A DNA stretch of 56,292 nucleotides, taken from NCBI RefSeq assembly GCF_002777915.1, contig NZ_NJGE01000005.1, forward strand, positions 1-56,292, written 5' to 3'. A model generated the notes under the pieces. The model saw nothing but the letters and a program-made list of their open reading frames with translations, was not told the DNA's origin and made no database searches. The position numbers and the translations under genes were made by a program. The DNA comes from Bartonella tribocorum. GTDB lineage: Bacteria > Pseudomonadota > Alphaproteobacteria > Rhizobiales > Rhizobiaceae. Positions 46,960 to 56,292 of the stretch are shown one piece after another; within the stretch, counting starts at the first letter, position 1, and the number at the start of each line of letters is the position of its first letter.

Positions 46960-47706
46960 AAAGCAAAGTAAAAATACATCTCATAAAACCGTGTGCATCA
47001 TATTGTTCCGGAATTTATTCGTCAAGACACTAAAAGAAATCTATCACAAATTATCGTATAAATTTTATCGCTCAAATAACGTATTTTTCAATTCGCATGC
47101 TGTGTTAAAAAGATATTTCTTAAAATCCCTAAACCGATTTCACAACATCACCCCCAAATACATAAAAACTTCCGTGAATAATATAAAACTCTTAAGTTCA
47201 CCATCTTTATGCTTATGAAGAGATAAGCTGGCACCATTATACACTTTATTAACTCCAATATTGTAACAGCTCTCGTCTTGAAAAAAGCATAAAAGGTATC
47301 TCCTTTCTTCAAGCGTTTTTACTCACACATTAAACCTGCTTATGATGGCAAGGACATTATTTTAATTAATTCAATATGAACATGTTTGAAATATTAAAGA
47401 ATCTTACGATTTTCGATGTTCTTGATTCAATATAAAAAAAGATAATGTATAATTTTTCGTCTTAAAATAAGAACTCTGATAAGATACTCTTGTATATTTA
47501 TAGTGAAGTAATCAAAACTGTTTTTGTATATCACAAAAAGGGGTGCTATGTGCTTAAAGATGATTGAAAAAATTGCTTTTTATGAAAAAGAAGAAATTTG
47601 CTTGTTCAAGTTATCATTTCATTTCCAATATTTAGAACGCTATAAATCATGAAAAGGTTTATTTTTAAGGTTCTGTAGATTTCATTCACTTTAAACTAAA
47701 AAGGTA
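46960..47706. other. Long spacer between atpI and der
   Basis: About 750 bases, AT-rich. Must carry the F0 operon promoter near its left end (the operon reads leftwards). A 34-codon frame on the plus strand (47548-47652) has a partial ribosome-binding site. No terminator with a strong stem is seen for der. Confidence 0.45.
47548..47652 (+). CDS. Possible small ORF, 34 codons
   Basis: AAAAAGGGG ends four bases before ATG 47548 (spacing shorter than ideal), and the frame runs to TGA at 47650-47652. The product would begin MCLKMIEKIAFYEKEE and is polar with few hydrophobic residues. There is no recognised match. The alternative is chance in AT-rich DNA. Convergent with der. Confidence 0.22.
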   Translation: MCLKMIEKIAFYEKEEICLFKLSFHFQYLERYKS

Positions 47707-49131
47707 TCATTTCTTTTGAGAGCGTGTTGCAAAAGGATTATCAGAAGCTCGTAACGATAGACGCACTGGTACACCAGACATATCAAATGATTCACGTAAT
47801 CCATTGACAAGATAACGCAAATACGACTGAGGCATGACTTTAGGACGCGAGCAAGAAATCATAAATCCAGGAGGACGTGTTTTCACCTGTGTGATATATT
47901 TAACCTTAAGGCGACGCCCTGAAACCGCAGGTGGTGGATGATGTGCCACAACAGTTTCAAGCCATTGGTTCAATTTAGACGTAGAAACGCGACGATTCCA
48001 TACACGGTGCATAGTCGTGATATTTTCCATGAGTTTATCAATTCCTTGACCATATTGTCCCGATAAAGGAATAGCTCTCAAACCACGCACTTGTGGAAGA
48101 AATCGTGCACATTTTTCATGCAAATCAATCAATGTGACCTGACTATTTTCAATAAGGTCCCATTTATTGAAAGCAATAACTGGAACACGCCCTTCACGAA
48201 TCACAAGATCAGCAATTTGTAAATCCTGCTTTTCAAAAGGCATCGTTGCATCAAAAACAATGACCACCACTTCTGCAAAACGAATGGCACGCAAAGTATC
48301 TGCAACAGATAGCTTTTCTAATTTTTCTTGAATTTTTGATTTTCGACGTAAACCTGCTGTATCAAAAAGTTTAATATGGCGACCACGCCATTCCCAATCG
48401 ACAGAAATAGAATCGCGTGTTAATCCTGCTTCTGGTCCTGTTAACAACCGGTCTTGCTTCAACATACTATTGATAAGAGTGGATTTCCCTGTATTGGGAC
48501 GCCCCGCAATGGCAATCCGAATAGGCTTACTTTCATCGTAAATAAGCCCCTCTTCTTCCAAATTGTTTACATCATCACCAGCGGTTGCAGGTTGTATCGC
48601 TATATCTTCTTCTTTGTTGTTACTAAAAGCGCGCTCTGCCCCAACAGCGTCTATAATGGCATCCCGAAGATCACTAAGTCCCAAACCATGTTCAGCCGAT
48701 ATTGGGCACGGCTCTCCCAAACCTAATGACCACGCCTCATACTCTCCCCCTGTTGCCACTTTTGACTCAGACTTATTAGCAACGAGTACAATTGGTTTTC
48801 CTGATTTGCGAACCAGTGAAGCAAAATTTAAATCACTGGGTGTTATTCCACTCTTTGCATCAAATACGAATAAAATAAGATCTGCCTCATCAATCGCAGC
48901 TTTTGTCTGAGAACGCATACGCCCCTCAAGGGTATGATCTCCTGCTTCTTCCAACCCAGCCGTATCAATCACATCAAAACGTAGATCTTGAAGTTTTGCC
49001 GCATGAATACGCCGATCACGTGTTACACCGGGTTTATCATCAACCAAAGCCAACTTTTTCCCAACCAAACGATTAAAAAGTGTTGATTTCCCAACATTGG
49101 GACGACCAACGATAGCAATGGTGAGGCTCAT
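47707..49131 (-). CDS. der: GTPase Der (EngA)
   Basis: Ribosome-assembly GTPase with two consecutive GTPase domains, cytoplasmic. Start set at 49131 (474 residues, [17 protein letters not shown]), with AAGGA before it; the frame is open 15 codons further but overlaps the upstream TPR gene. Domain 1: [16 protein letters not shown]; domain 2: [17 protein letters not shown], and NKWDLIE. The C-terminal KH-like domain ends the protein with [12 protein letters not shown]. It starts four bases after the TPR gene stop. Confidence 0.97.
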   Translation of the reverse strand: MSLTIAIVGRPNVGKSTLFNRLVGKKLALVDDKPGVTRDRRIHAAKLQDLRFDVIDTAGLEEAGDHTLEGRMRSQTKAAIDEADLILFVFDAKSGITPSDLNFASLVRKSGKPIVLVANKSESKVATGGEYEAWSLGLGEPCPISAEHGLGLSDLRDAIIDAVGAERAFSNNKEEDIAIQPATAGDDVNNLEEEGLIYDESKPIRIAIAGRPNTGKSTLINSMLKQDRLLTGPEAGLTRDSISVDWEWRGRHIKLFDTAGLRRKSKIQEKLEKLSVADTLRAIRFAEVVVIVFDATMPFEKQDLQIADLVIREGRVPVIAFNKWDLIENSQVTLIDLHEKCARFLPQVRGLRAIPLSGQYGQGIDKLMENITTMHRVWNRRVSTSKLNQWLETVVAHHPPPAVSGRRLKVKYITQVKTRPPGFMISCSRPKVMPQSYLRYLVNGLRESFDMSGVPVRLSLRASDNPFATRSQKK

Positions 49132-49135
49132 CGAT

Positions 49136-49807
49136 TTATTCCTTATTTGCCTTGCCTTCAGCTTGCATAAGCTCAAGCATCATTCGAGCCCTACCTGTTA
49201 CGTTTGATCCTAGCGCACCTTCTGCAGAAATTTTCTGAAAATAGTCAACGGCCTCATCAATCTTCTCCGCTTTATAGGCAGCTAAGCCCAAAGCCTCTCG
49301 TGCAGACATACGCATAGGATCAATATCACTTGCCATGTCTTTGACGCGCTTTTTGACATCATCCAAGGTTCCTGTATCAACTAAAATATAGGCTGCTCGA
49401 ATTTTTGCAACTTTCCGCAAAATTTGGGGCGCTTTCTCATCCGCTGCAACAGAATCAAAGATCTCCACCGACTTGATAAGATCACCTTGCTCCATGAGTA
49501 GAGACGCCTCCCGCAAACGGGCGAGAAAAGGATATCCTCCAAAATGAGAGTCTTTAACATTCCCCAATTGCTTTATCGCCTTATCAAAATGACGTGTATC
49601 CGCAAGATCAAGACTCTTTACAAATGCATCACCAACATAGCTGGCTTTCTTTATTTGCGCATGATGATAAATTTGATAAATAATTATCATAAGAATGAAA
49701 AGAAGAGCGGCCCCAATCATTGAAAAGCCATAACGTCTCCAAAAAGCAAGCGCCTTTTCCTGACGAAACTCTGCATTAACTTCAGCAATAAAACTATCAT
49801 ACGACAT
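49136..49807 (-). CDS. YfgM-like membrane-anchored TPR protein
   Basis: Start chosen at ATG 49807 (223 residues, [19 protein letters not shown]), eight bases after AAGG; the open frame is longer by 15 codons. One membrane helix (about 24-46, [21 protein letters not shown]) is followed by an exported TPR-like region (PF09976-like) with [19 protein letters not shown] helices. In E. coli YfgM is an inner-membrane protein that works with PpiD at the Sec translocon and lies near der (yfgM-bamB-der). Here der follows directly and bamB is absent from between them. Confidence 0.85.
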   Translation of the reverse strand: MSYDSFIAEVNAEFRQEKALAFWRRYGFSMIGAALLFILMIIIYQIYHHAQIKKASYVGDAFVKSLDLADTRHFDKAIKQLGNVKDSHFGGYPFLARLREASLLMEQGDLIKSVEIFDSVAADEKAPQILRKVAKIRAAYILVDTGTLDDVKKRVKDMASDIDPMRMSAREALGLAAYKAEKIDEAVDYFQKISAEGALGSNVTGRARMMLELMQAEGKANKE

Positions 49808-50307
49808 ATAACATACCTTGTAAAAAAATTTACTTTCTACACTTTTACGCATAAATGAACAAAGATGGTAGCCCTCATTTACGAAAAATCTTTAAGCCTC
49901 TCTGTTTATTCATTTCAAAGCAACATGTATCCTAATCGATGTGGCTTTTGCAACTGGAACGATTAAAAACGATGCAAATATCCTTTTTCTTGACATAACA
50001 ATTTTTATATAACTTGAATTTATAAAAAAGATCACGATCTTAATATCATGTATGCTTGTTAAAACCATTCTTTCCTCATGAATGTATACCAAAGACAATC
50101 TTTTAAAGCCCTTAAAAACAACAGGGTCCTTATCTTCAGTTGTAGAATGGCATTAAACATGCAAACTCTTTACAAAAAACGACAGCTAAACTTCTCTTTC
50201 CCCACAGGCTTTAAGTAAATTTTTTTAGACAAAGTATATCCCTTCAACTTAATCTTCATAAGATTAACAACCTTTTGTAATCAATACTTAAAGCTTCTAA
50301 AAATATC
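49808..50307. other. Spacer between the YfgM-like gene and the SLC13 transporter gene
   Basis: 500 bases. TTGACA occurs at 49990-49995 on the plus strand but with no -10 box at a proper distance. No gene, terminator or repeat recognised. Confidence 0.4.
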
Positions 50308-52089
50308 CTATTGTAATGGCCAAACCCACATAAGCATGGGAACAGCAACAATAACGATCAATACCGCCAATGGAGCCCCCAAACGTGGATAATCACTAAA
50401 ACGATATCCTCCCGGCGCCATCACAAGCATATTGCTTTGATGTCCAATAGGTGTAAGGAATTCACAACCCGCACCAATTGCAACGGCCATCAAAAAAGCT
50501 TCAGGCTTATAATGAAGAGAATGAGCAAAACTTGACGCGATGGGTGCAACCATCATAACCGTTGCTGCATTATTCAAAAATGGCGTGACCAACATGGCTG
50601 TCACCAACATCAGTGCTAAAGCACCAGATGGCGGGAAAAATATTGCCAGTTGGCTCAGCCATTGACCAATGAGATCCGTACATCCCGTTCTCTCTAACGC
50701 TTCACTCACTGGAATAAGAGCGGCTAAGAGGACTAATATCGGGCCATCTAATGCCTGATACAAATCACGCGCGGGCAAAACACGAAAGATAACCATTGCA
50801 GCGGCAGCAGAAAAGAAAGAAAAAGCCACTGGAACAATATGAAAAGCTGTAAAAATAATGGCTACAAATAAAATGGCTAAAGATACAAAACCATGTCGTA
50901 AATTTCCAAACACAATATTTCGTTTTGCTAGAGGCAAACATTTCAATTCCCTTAGTAAATTTGGAATAACCGCATCCTGTCCTTGTAAAACAATCACATC
51001 TCCAAGATGAAAAATAATATCTTTAAGTCTTCCCCGTACCCTTTCATGTTGACGACTTAACGCAAGCAAATTAACGTTATAGTGATCAAATAGGGAAAAC
51101 TCTTTCGCACTAATGCCAATAAGAGGCGAGTTATGCGTAATGACTGCTTCAATAATATCAATGTCACTGTCCTTGTCCCCTGTAGCAAGCGTTTTCTCCT
51201 TAGAAAACTCTAAACGAGCAGAATTCATCACACTATCTATTCCTGTATGCGATCCTTCTAGCAAAACAATATCGTTTTCAGACAAAACAAAATCTGGTAG
51301 TGGCGAAATAGATACTTTGTTTCTAATGATTTGAATCACCATAACATCACCGCTTGATGGCTTAACTAAATCAACGATACTTTTCCCCACAATCGGTGAA
51401 TTTATGGGAATATGTACTTCTGCAACATAATTACGAATATCAATGGCATCATCAAATGATCCACCCGAACGCACACGCACAGGCAAAAGCCAATAAAAAA
51501 AGACCAAATATAAAACACCAACTGTCGCAATAACCGCACCAACTGGTGTAAAATCAAACATGGTAAAAGGTGTTCCTGCTAAACGCTCTTGCATCGCTGA
51601 AATAACAACATTGGGAGATGTTCCTATCTGTGTCATAAGCCCCCCCAACAAAGAACCAAAAGCCATGGGCATCAAAAAGACAGAAGGAGAAACCTGAGAA
51701 CGACGAGCAAATTGAAAAGCGATCGGAAGCATAATTGCCAAAGCACCAATATTTTTAACAAACATTGATAACACGACAACAGAAAGAACCAAAAAAGCTA
51801 ATTGAAGGCGTACAGATTTCACATCTGGCCATATCCGCTGAATAATGAATTCCATTATACCAGAGCGTGATACAGCTGTACTGACAACAAATACACTTCC
51901 CACGATAATAACAATATCATTACTAAAACCGCTAAAAGCCTCCTTTGGACTGACAAGACCAAGAACACACGCTATTAATAATGTACAAATAGCGACAAGA
52001 TCATAACGAAATCGATCCCAAATAAAAATAACCATCATGAGACCAATGATCGAAAAGGCCATTATTTGATTTTCTGTCATAACACTCAC
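50308..52089 (-). CDS. SLC13/DASS-type anion transporter with two RCK_C domains
   Basis: A 593-residue inner-membrane carrier. Membrane helices occupy about 1-200 and 390-590; between them lie two cytoplasmic RCK_C (TrkA-C) domains (about 205-290, with NSPIVGKSIVDL; about 300-385, with NSPLIGISAKEF). Conserved carrier parts include GSVFVVSTAVSRSG, TQIGTSPNVVISA and TPFLNNAATVMMVAP, which contain the sodium/substrate loops of this superfamily. The anion (sulfate, dicarboxylate or other) is not evident. It stands alone with long spacers on both sides. Confidence 0.9.
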   Translation of the reverse strand: MSVMTENQIMAFSIIGLMMVIFIWDRFRYDLVAICTLLIACVLGLVSPKEAFSGFSNDIVIIVGSVFVVSTAVSRSGIMEFIIQRIWPDVKSVRLQLAFLVLSVVVLSMFVKNIGALAIMLPIAFQFARRSQVSPSVFLMPMAFGSLLGGLMTQIGTSPNVVISAMQERLAGTPFTMFDFTPVGAVIATVGVLYLVFFYWLLPVRVRSGGSFDDAIDIRNYVAEVHIPINSPIVGKSIVDLVKPSSGDVMVIQIIRNKVSISPLPDFVLSENDIVLLEGSHTGIDSVMNSARLEFSKEKTLATGDKDSDIDIIEAVITHNSPLIGISAKEFSLFDHYNVNLLALSRQHERVRGRLKDIIFHLGDVIVLQGQDAVIPNLLRELKCLPLAKRNIVFGNLRHGFVSLAILFVAIIFTAFHIVPVAFSFFSAAAAMVIFRVLPARDLYQALDGPILVLLAALIPVSEALERTGCTDLIGQWLSQLAIFFPPSGALALMLVTAMLVTPFLNNAATVMMVAPIASSFAHSLHYKPEAFLMAVAIGAGCEFLTPIGHQSNMLVMAPGGYRFSDYPRLGAPLAVLIVIVAVPMLMWVWPLQ

Positions 52090-52434
52090 CTCTCCCCATC
52101 AAATTATCACGAACAAAAACATATCTTTATATGTTTTAAATATTCCTATAAACAGCAGCAAGATAAAAGCAGACATAAGAATATTTTATGATAATTTAAA
52201 GTGATAAAAAATGTGATGCGCATAAATTTACCTTTCCTTCATTATGCATGTTTTTCTATAATGTGTTGTATCCAAAGAAAATCAATAAAAGTTGATAAAG
52301 CGATATTGCAAAAAAGATGAGAATAACTCTAATATAAAGGGGAAATGACTGTTGAAACTGGTACACGCTATATTTTAACCTTTGTCGTTGCTTAAAAGAG
52401 TTTATCTTCACTCTCAATTCAAAGAGTGATAAAA
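52090..52434. other. Divergent spacer between the SLC13 gene and the single-TM protein gene
   Basis: About 345 bases, AT-rich; both promoters must be here. No repeat, hairpin or small gene I can support. Confidence 0.4.
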
Positions 52435-54141
52435 ATGGAAGAAAAAAGAATGGTCAAGCTTAATAGTGGGTATCAAAGTCACCTAAAATATTGGCTCACT
52501 TGCATTATTGGATTTATTGCTATCCTAGCAATTATAGCTGTTGGTGGATTTTATATCGCAAAACCCTATCTTGACAGTTTTGTCAAACAAGAGATAGCCC
52601 GTCGTGCCATAAAAGCAGAAACAGCTGAAGTCAGTATTCTAGGTAAAGTTAATTTGAAGAATGTTACACTCCCCGTGTCAGCTGGTACATCACTTAAAAT
52701 TGGTGCCATTTCTGCCCGTCCTCCTCTTTCTTTTATTCCTGGAGCTTTTACATTTTATAATGTGGATTTAAAGCATAACAACATTCATGTAAGAATCCCC
52801 CAAATTTCTCTTAAAAGTGTATCCTTAAAAGACAAAGATAGAACAATTACATCACGTCTTTTACAATCAATGATGCGTATTGAACTTGCTTCAATGAGTG
52901 CTCCCAATATACAACTTTCTATAGAAAATAAAAATAAACAAGCAGAAACAGTTGAAGTCAAGAATTTTCAGCTTTTTGATTTTAAAAAAGGGCATATTCG
53001 TTCCGTTAGTATCAAAAATATGGATCTCAAAACGGTTGCTGTCAATGGTGATAAACAGATGCAGCTGATGGCTAAAAGTGATACAATAAAAGCTCAAGAT
53101 ATCGACATCAATTATGCCTATTCTATAATTTTCGGAAAAAATAATGCTCTCAGTCAAGGAAAAACCGTTACTGGCCCTATTTCTCTGAACAATATAAGTA
53201 TCGATATCTTTGAAGAAGCAGAAAAAAATAGCTCTTTCTCTCTCGCCCAATTTAAAACATCCGGTCTAAAGATGAAACCGCTTGAACAAACGCCTGAAAA
53301 ATTGGTCAAAGCTTATCTTAATGCAAGAAAAGAGAAGAATAAAGCCGCAGAAAAAATAGCACAAAATGGTCTCCTTCTCAACATACTGCTCGCCATTACC
53401 TCAGCAGATGCCAAAATTGATAATGTCACCGTTGATATTCCATCATTGAAAGCAACTCTCGAATCATTCCAATTTAAACCAAGCTTGTGGAAATACCCTA
53501 TCCCCAAAAAACTTTTTCTTTCTTTCAATAACCTTTCGGTTTTACCCAAAAAAATGAATGAAAAAGACTTAGAACTCTTTAAACAGATGGGGTTTGAACA
53601 AATCGATTTTTCAGGAAAGCTTGATATTTCTTACGATGAAAAAAAACGCATGCTCTTTCTTGATACAATGTCTTTCAATATGAAAGATGTTGGATCTGGG
53701 AATATATCGGCTAAGGTTATTGATGTTGATGAAAAGCTTTTTTCTGGTCAACAAAATGTCATGATTGTTGCTTCTCAAAATCTTGGCATCAATGAAATTG
53801 ATATACGATATGGAGATGCAGGTTTCATTGATAAGCTTTTTTCTTATCTTGCGAAAAACCTTAATGACAACCAACATGATCTTAAAAAAGAGCTCTATGA
53901 CGATTTCTATTTAATGATGACGCAAACCCCCAAAATACTGCTCAAAAATCATGACGAAGCAGAAAAAATTTCAAAATCTCTAGGTGAATTTGCTAAAAAT
54001 CCCAAAACATTGATCGTTAAAATTAAAGCAAAAGATAATAAAGGGCTCACAATGGTTGATCTCGAATCCGCTCTACAAAATGATCTATCCAAGGTGTTAA
54101 GCAAAGTAGACCTCGCTATTAAAAATGAAGCATTACCTTAA
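52435..54141 (+). CDS. Single-TM envelope protein of unknown function
   Basis: From ATG 52435 the protein has about 568 residues (in-frame alternatives: GTG 52426 and ATG 52450). One membrane helix (about 19-42, WLTCIIGFIAILAIIAVGGF) follows a basic N-terminus, so the large remainder is probably periplasmic. The remainder is Lys/Asn/Ser-rich with alternating beta-strand-like patterns, and opens with YIAKPYLDSFVKQEIARRAI. This overall plan resembles AsmA/DUF748-like proteins of the inner membrane that span towards the outer membrane, but I see no motif that proves it. It precedes nhaA by 148 bases on the same strand. Confidence 0.75.
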   Translation: MEEKRMVKLNSGYQSHLKYWLTCIIGFIAILAIIAVGGFYIAKPYLDSFVKQEIARRAIKAETAEVSILGKVNLKNVTLPVSAGTSLKIGAISARPPLSFIPGAFTFYNVDLKHNNIHVRIPQISLKSVSLKDKDRTITSRLLQSMMRIELASMSAPNIQLSIENKNKQAETVEVKNFQLFDFKKGHIRSVSIKNMDLKTVAVNGDKQMQLMAKSDTIKAQDIDINYAYSIIFGKNNALSQGKTVTGPISLNNISIDIFEEAEKNSSFSLAQFKTSGLKMKPLEQTPEKLVKAYLNARKEKNKAAEKIAQNGLLLNILLAITSADAKIDNVTVDIPSLKATLESFQFKPSLWKYPIPKKLFLSFNNLSVLPKKMNEKDLELFKQMGFEQIDFSGKLDISYDEKKRMLFLDTMSFNMKDVGSGNISAKVIDVDEKLFSGQQNVMIVASQNLGINEIDIRYGDAGFIDKLFSYLAKNLNDNQHDLKKELYDDFYLMMTQTPKILLKNHDEAEKISKSLGEFAKNPKTLIVKIKAKDNKGLTMVDLESALQNDLSKVLSKVDLAIKNEALP

Positions 54142-54289
54142 ACATTTTGGGCTTTCAACATGATGATCTTGTCTATAAATCAAGAACTTTATTCCTCTTT
54201 TTGCTTTTATATGATACAGAAAACATCATTATAGTGTCACTTACACAGAAAATATAGAATCATAAAATTGTCGATAGTTGGAGTTGTTC

Positions 54290-55651
54290 ATGTCTGATTT
54301 ATCTTCAAATCGCTTGCCTAATCGCGCTTCTCGTCTCACCAATCAAGCGCTTTCTGCTATCGAGCGTTTTCTCCATATTGAAGCTCTTAGTGGCATTATC
54401 CTTTTATTAGCTGCTGCTTCTGCACTCATTTTTGCCAATTCTCAATATTCTGCTGTCTATGAATCTTTTTGGCATACACCTCTTGGTTTTAATTTGGGTC
54501 ATTTTACGCTTTCATGGGATTTACATTTCTGGGTTAATGATGCTCTGATGACTATTTTCTTTCTCGTCGCAGGAATGGAAATTCGACGTGAAATTCATGA
54601 AGGTGCTCTTGCTGATTTTAAACAAGCAATTTTACCAATTGTTGCTGCAATAGGGGGCGTTTGTGCCCCTGCGATTATTTATTTCATCTTCAACTTTAAC
54701 GAGGGACATATCCATGGTTGGGCTGTGCCAACAGCAACAGATATTGCCTTTGCTCTTGGTATTCTGGCGCTTCTTGGAAAAAAAATTCCTTCTAATCTTC
54801 ATGTCATTCTTCTCTCATTAGCGATTATTGATGATATTATCGCTGTTCTTATTATTGCTTTTTTCTACTCAACAAACATTGATCCTAGTGGTCTATTGAT
54901 TGCAGGGGGAGGTATTGCTCTGGTACTCTTTTTTCAATGGATCGGGTTTGCATCAGCATGGCTTTACATTTTACCTGGTGCAATCATCTGGTGGGGGTTG
55001 ATGGTAACAGGCGTTCATCCCTCACTTGCTGGTGTAATCTTAGGTATGATGACGCCCGTTTTTCCTACACGCACTCTTGTAGCGCCACTCACCATGCTTA
55101 GCAACGCTATGCAAATTCTCCAAGAAAAAAACACAAAAACAGATCTCCATCATATTTCAACTGCATTGAAAAAAATGCGTAAAGGGCAAAGGGCCATGAT
55201 TGCTCCCGTAACACGTGTTCAAAAAGCATTACATCCGTGGGTTGCGTACGGTATCATGCCCATTTTTGCCTTTGCAAATGCTGGTGTTAGTTTTGCAAAC
55301 TTTGACCTTTCTTCTGGCAAATCATTCTTAATTGTTCTTGGTGTTGTCATTGGTCTTTTCGTTGGTAAGCCCCTTGGCATTATCACTGCCAGTTATTTAG
55401 CCGTGAAATCAGGACTATGCCGCCTTCCTCCTCAAATGACATGGGCCGGCATTTTACTCATTGGATTCTTAGCAGGAATTGGCTTTACAATGTCTATCTT
55501 TGTTTCAATGCTTGCTTTTAAGGATATTATCCTTCTTGATGCTGCCAAAATTGGGGTGCTTTGTGGTTCTGGTTTATCTGCTCTTATCGGTCTTGGATAT
55601 GGATTTATTTATATTAAGCGCAACAAAGAAATTTCTCATAGTTCCAAATAA
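54290..55651 (+). CDS. nhaA: Na+/H+ antiporter NhaA
   Basis: Inner-membrane antiporter for Na+ and pH homeostasis. Start set at ATG 54290 (453 residues, MSDLSSNRLPN), six bases after GGAG; a TTG at 54278 is in frame but without its own site. Key acids: Asp151 in TATDIAFALG and the pair Asp181-Asp182 in LAIIDDIIAVLII, corresponding to E. coli Asp133, 163, 164. About 12 membrane helices; the protein is about 65 residues longer than E. coli NhaA, with extra length at the N-terminus and in a loop around residues 285-300. Confidence 0.96.
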   Translation: MSDLSSNRLPNRASRLTNQALSAIERFLHIEALSGIILLLAAASALIFANSQYSAVYESFWHTPLGFNLGHFTLSWDLHFWVNDALMTIFFLVAGMEIRREIHEGALADFKQAILPIVAAIGGVCAPAIIYFIFNFNEGHIHGWAVPTATDIAFALGILALLGKKIPSNLHVILLSLAIIDDIIAVLIIAFFYSTNIDPSGLLIAGGGIALVLFFQWIGFASAWLYILPGAIIWWGLMVTGVHPSLAGVILGMMTPVFPTRTLVAPLTMLSNAMQILQEKNTKTDLHHISTALKKMRKGQRAMIAPVTRVQKALHPWVAYGIMPIFAFANAGVSFANFDLSSGKSFLIVLGVVIGLFVGKPLGIITASYLAVKSGLCRLPPQMTWAGILLIGFLAGIGFTMSIFVSMLAFKDIILLDAAKIGVLCGSGLSALIGLGYGFIYIKRNKEISHSSK

Positions 55652-56292
55652 AACCAAACAATCATTTGCTTTGTTGGGCTGATCTTTTAACATAACCAAG
55701 ATTTTACCGACAGTCCTTGAAATGGGAATACTGTTTATTAAGGTATTTTTATCTTATGTTCTTTCTGGTTAAAGAAACAATTTGAAAATCCCCATAAAGA
55801 CGTTAAGAACTGTTTTTTTCCTCATTTATCAGAGATAAGAATATTAAACCTCAAAAAGAGTTGCTATTATTGCCTCCGTCTTTAGCTTATTCCTCTACTC
55901 AAATATATTTGTGCATATCTCTACGGGTCGTTCTTATTCGTCATATGAGTATCTCAAGAGAATGAAAATATCATTATCACAAAAGACAATTGATAATCTT
56001 TTTGAAGAGCTCTCTTCTTCCAAACTTTTCAAAACAATCCGTTGCAGTTTAATGATCACCTGTCGTTTTATTAAAATACTAAGATATATAATATTTTTCC
56101 AAAATTCTTAAATTATTGTGATCAGACCTTTAAAACTCTCGATGTAAAATCTAAACTAAGTCATAAAAGAGAATAGAGCATAGATAAATTTTTCAATAAT
56201 ATTCATAAATGGGTGTATTTTATTCATAGTCAAAACAAGCCTTGTCGATATAGTATCGTATTTGATTATGAATTGAAGAAATAGAGGCGGTT
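55652..56292. other. Spacer at the right end of the window
   Basis: About 640 bases, AT-rich. A weak hairpin with a one-base bulge (CCAAACAA/TTGTTGG near 55655-55678) follows nhaA. A 66-codon open frame (55911-56111) has no ribosome-binding site and no recognisable product. I see nothing else. Confidence 0.4.

Noticed and set aside
55911-56111. 66-residue frame near the right end
   Set aside because: No ribosome-binding site, no recognisable product and composition like the surrounding spacer.
1-56292. CRISPR arrays, tRNA or rRNA genes, and riboswitches
   Set aside because: No regularly spaced direct repeats with unique spacers, no cloverleaf with a T-loop TTCRANY pattern, and no rRNA-like or GC-rich structured stretch noticed; this is by eye and a covariance-model scan would be decisive.

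Overview
The window looks like chromosomal sequence from a Bartonella species, or a very close relative in the Rhizobiales. This is inferred from the low-GC DNA, the long AT-rich spacers, an exported IalB-family protein, and gene neighbourhoods typical of Rhizobiales (thrC-M16 peptidase; xseB-dxs-tlyA-rumA; aroC/fabI/dnaJ/pdxH; trmN6-sppA next to octaprenyl synthase and glyQS; the F0 ATPase genes apart from F1). I see no tRNA, rRNA, intact insertion sequence, prophage or CRISPR array.

Layout. 1-2226: three tandem paralogous genes for small exported proteins of unknown function, each followed by a hairpin, then a gene-free spacer. 2227-8271 (+): thrC, an M16 peptidase and a membrane PAS/GGDEF/EAL protein with degenerate catalytic motifs. 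8272-14767: yqgE, an isolated DsbD/ScsB alpha-type domain protein, the coupled ispH-thrB-rnhA run (-), ctaB (-) and an IalB-like gene (+). 14878-25491: tldD (+), then a long minus-strand block running dnaJ-like, fabI, aroC, ribBX, xseB, dxs, tlyA, rumA-like. 25821-30540: pdxH, ubiA, purD and a DUF6101-like gene. 30682-36950 (-): rnhB-sua5-FAD oxidase with 4-nt overlaps, ispE, and trmN6-like, an unlisted 34-codon ORF and sppA. 37204-43283 (+): octaprenyl diphosphate synthase, a TPR protein, glyQ and glyS. 44173-46959 (-): atpI-atpB-atpE-atpF'-atpF. 47707-52089 (-): a YfgM-like TPR protein with der, and an SLC13 transporter with RCK_C domains. 52435-55651 (+): an unknown single-TM envelope protein and nhaA.

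How the genes fit together. Much of the window is housekeeping. Isoprenoid and quinone/heme supply is well represented: dxs, ispE and ispH of the MEP pathway, octaprenyl synthase, then ubiA and ctaB as prenyl-chain users. thrB and thrC give the last two steps of threonine synthesis. rnhA and rnhB are both present, as are several translation and RNA-modification genes. The F0 genes, the NhaA antiporter and the SLC13 carrier deal with ion flux.

The least ordinary parts are the three-gene exported family at the left end, a pair of related decayed sequences in two distant spacers (about 8289-8490 and 16409-16670), an iterated 9-mer between ctaB and the ialB-like gene, a 34-codon membrane ORF with a perfect ribosome-binding site upstream of sppA beside a 16-bp palindrome, and the eroded catalytic motifs of the GGDEF-EAL protein. 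All assignments come from reading motifs and context by eye; no database search was run.
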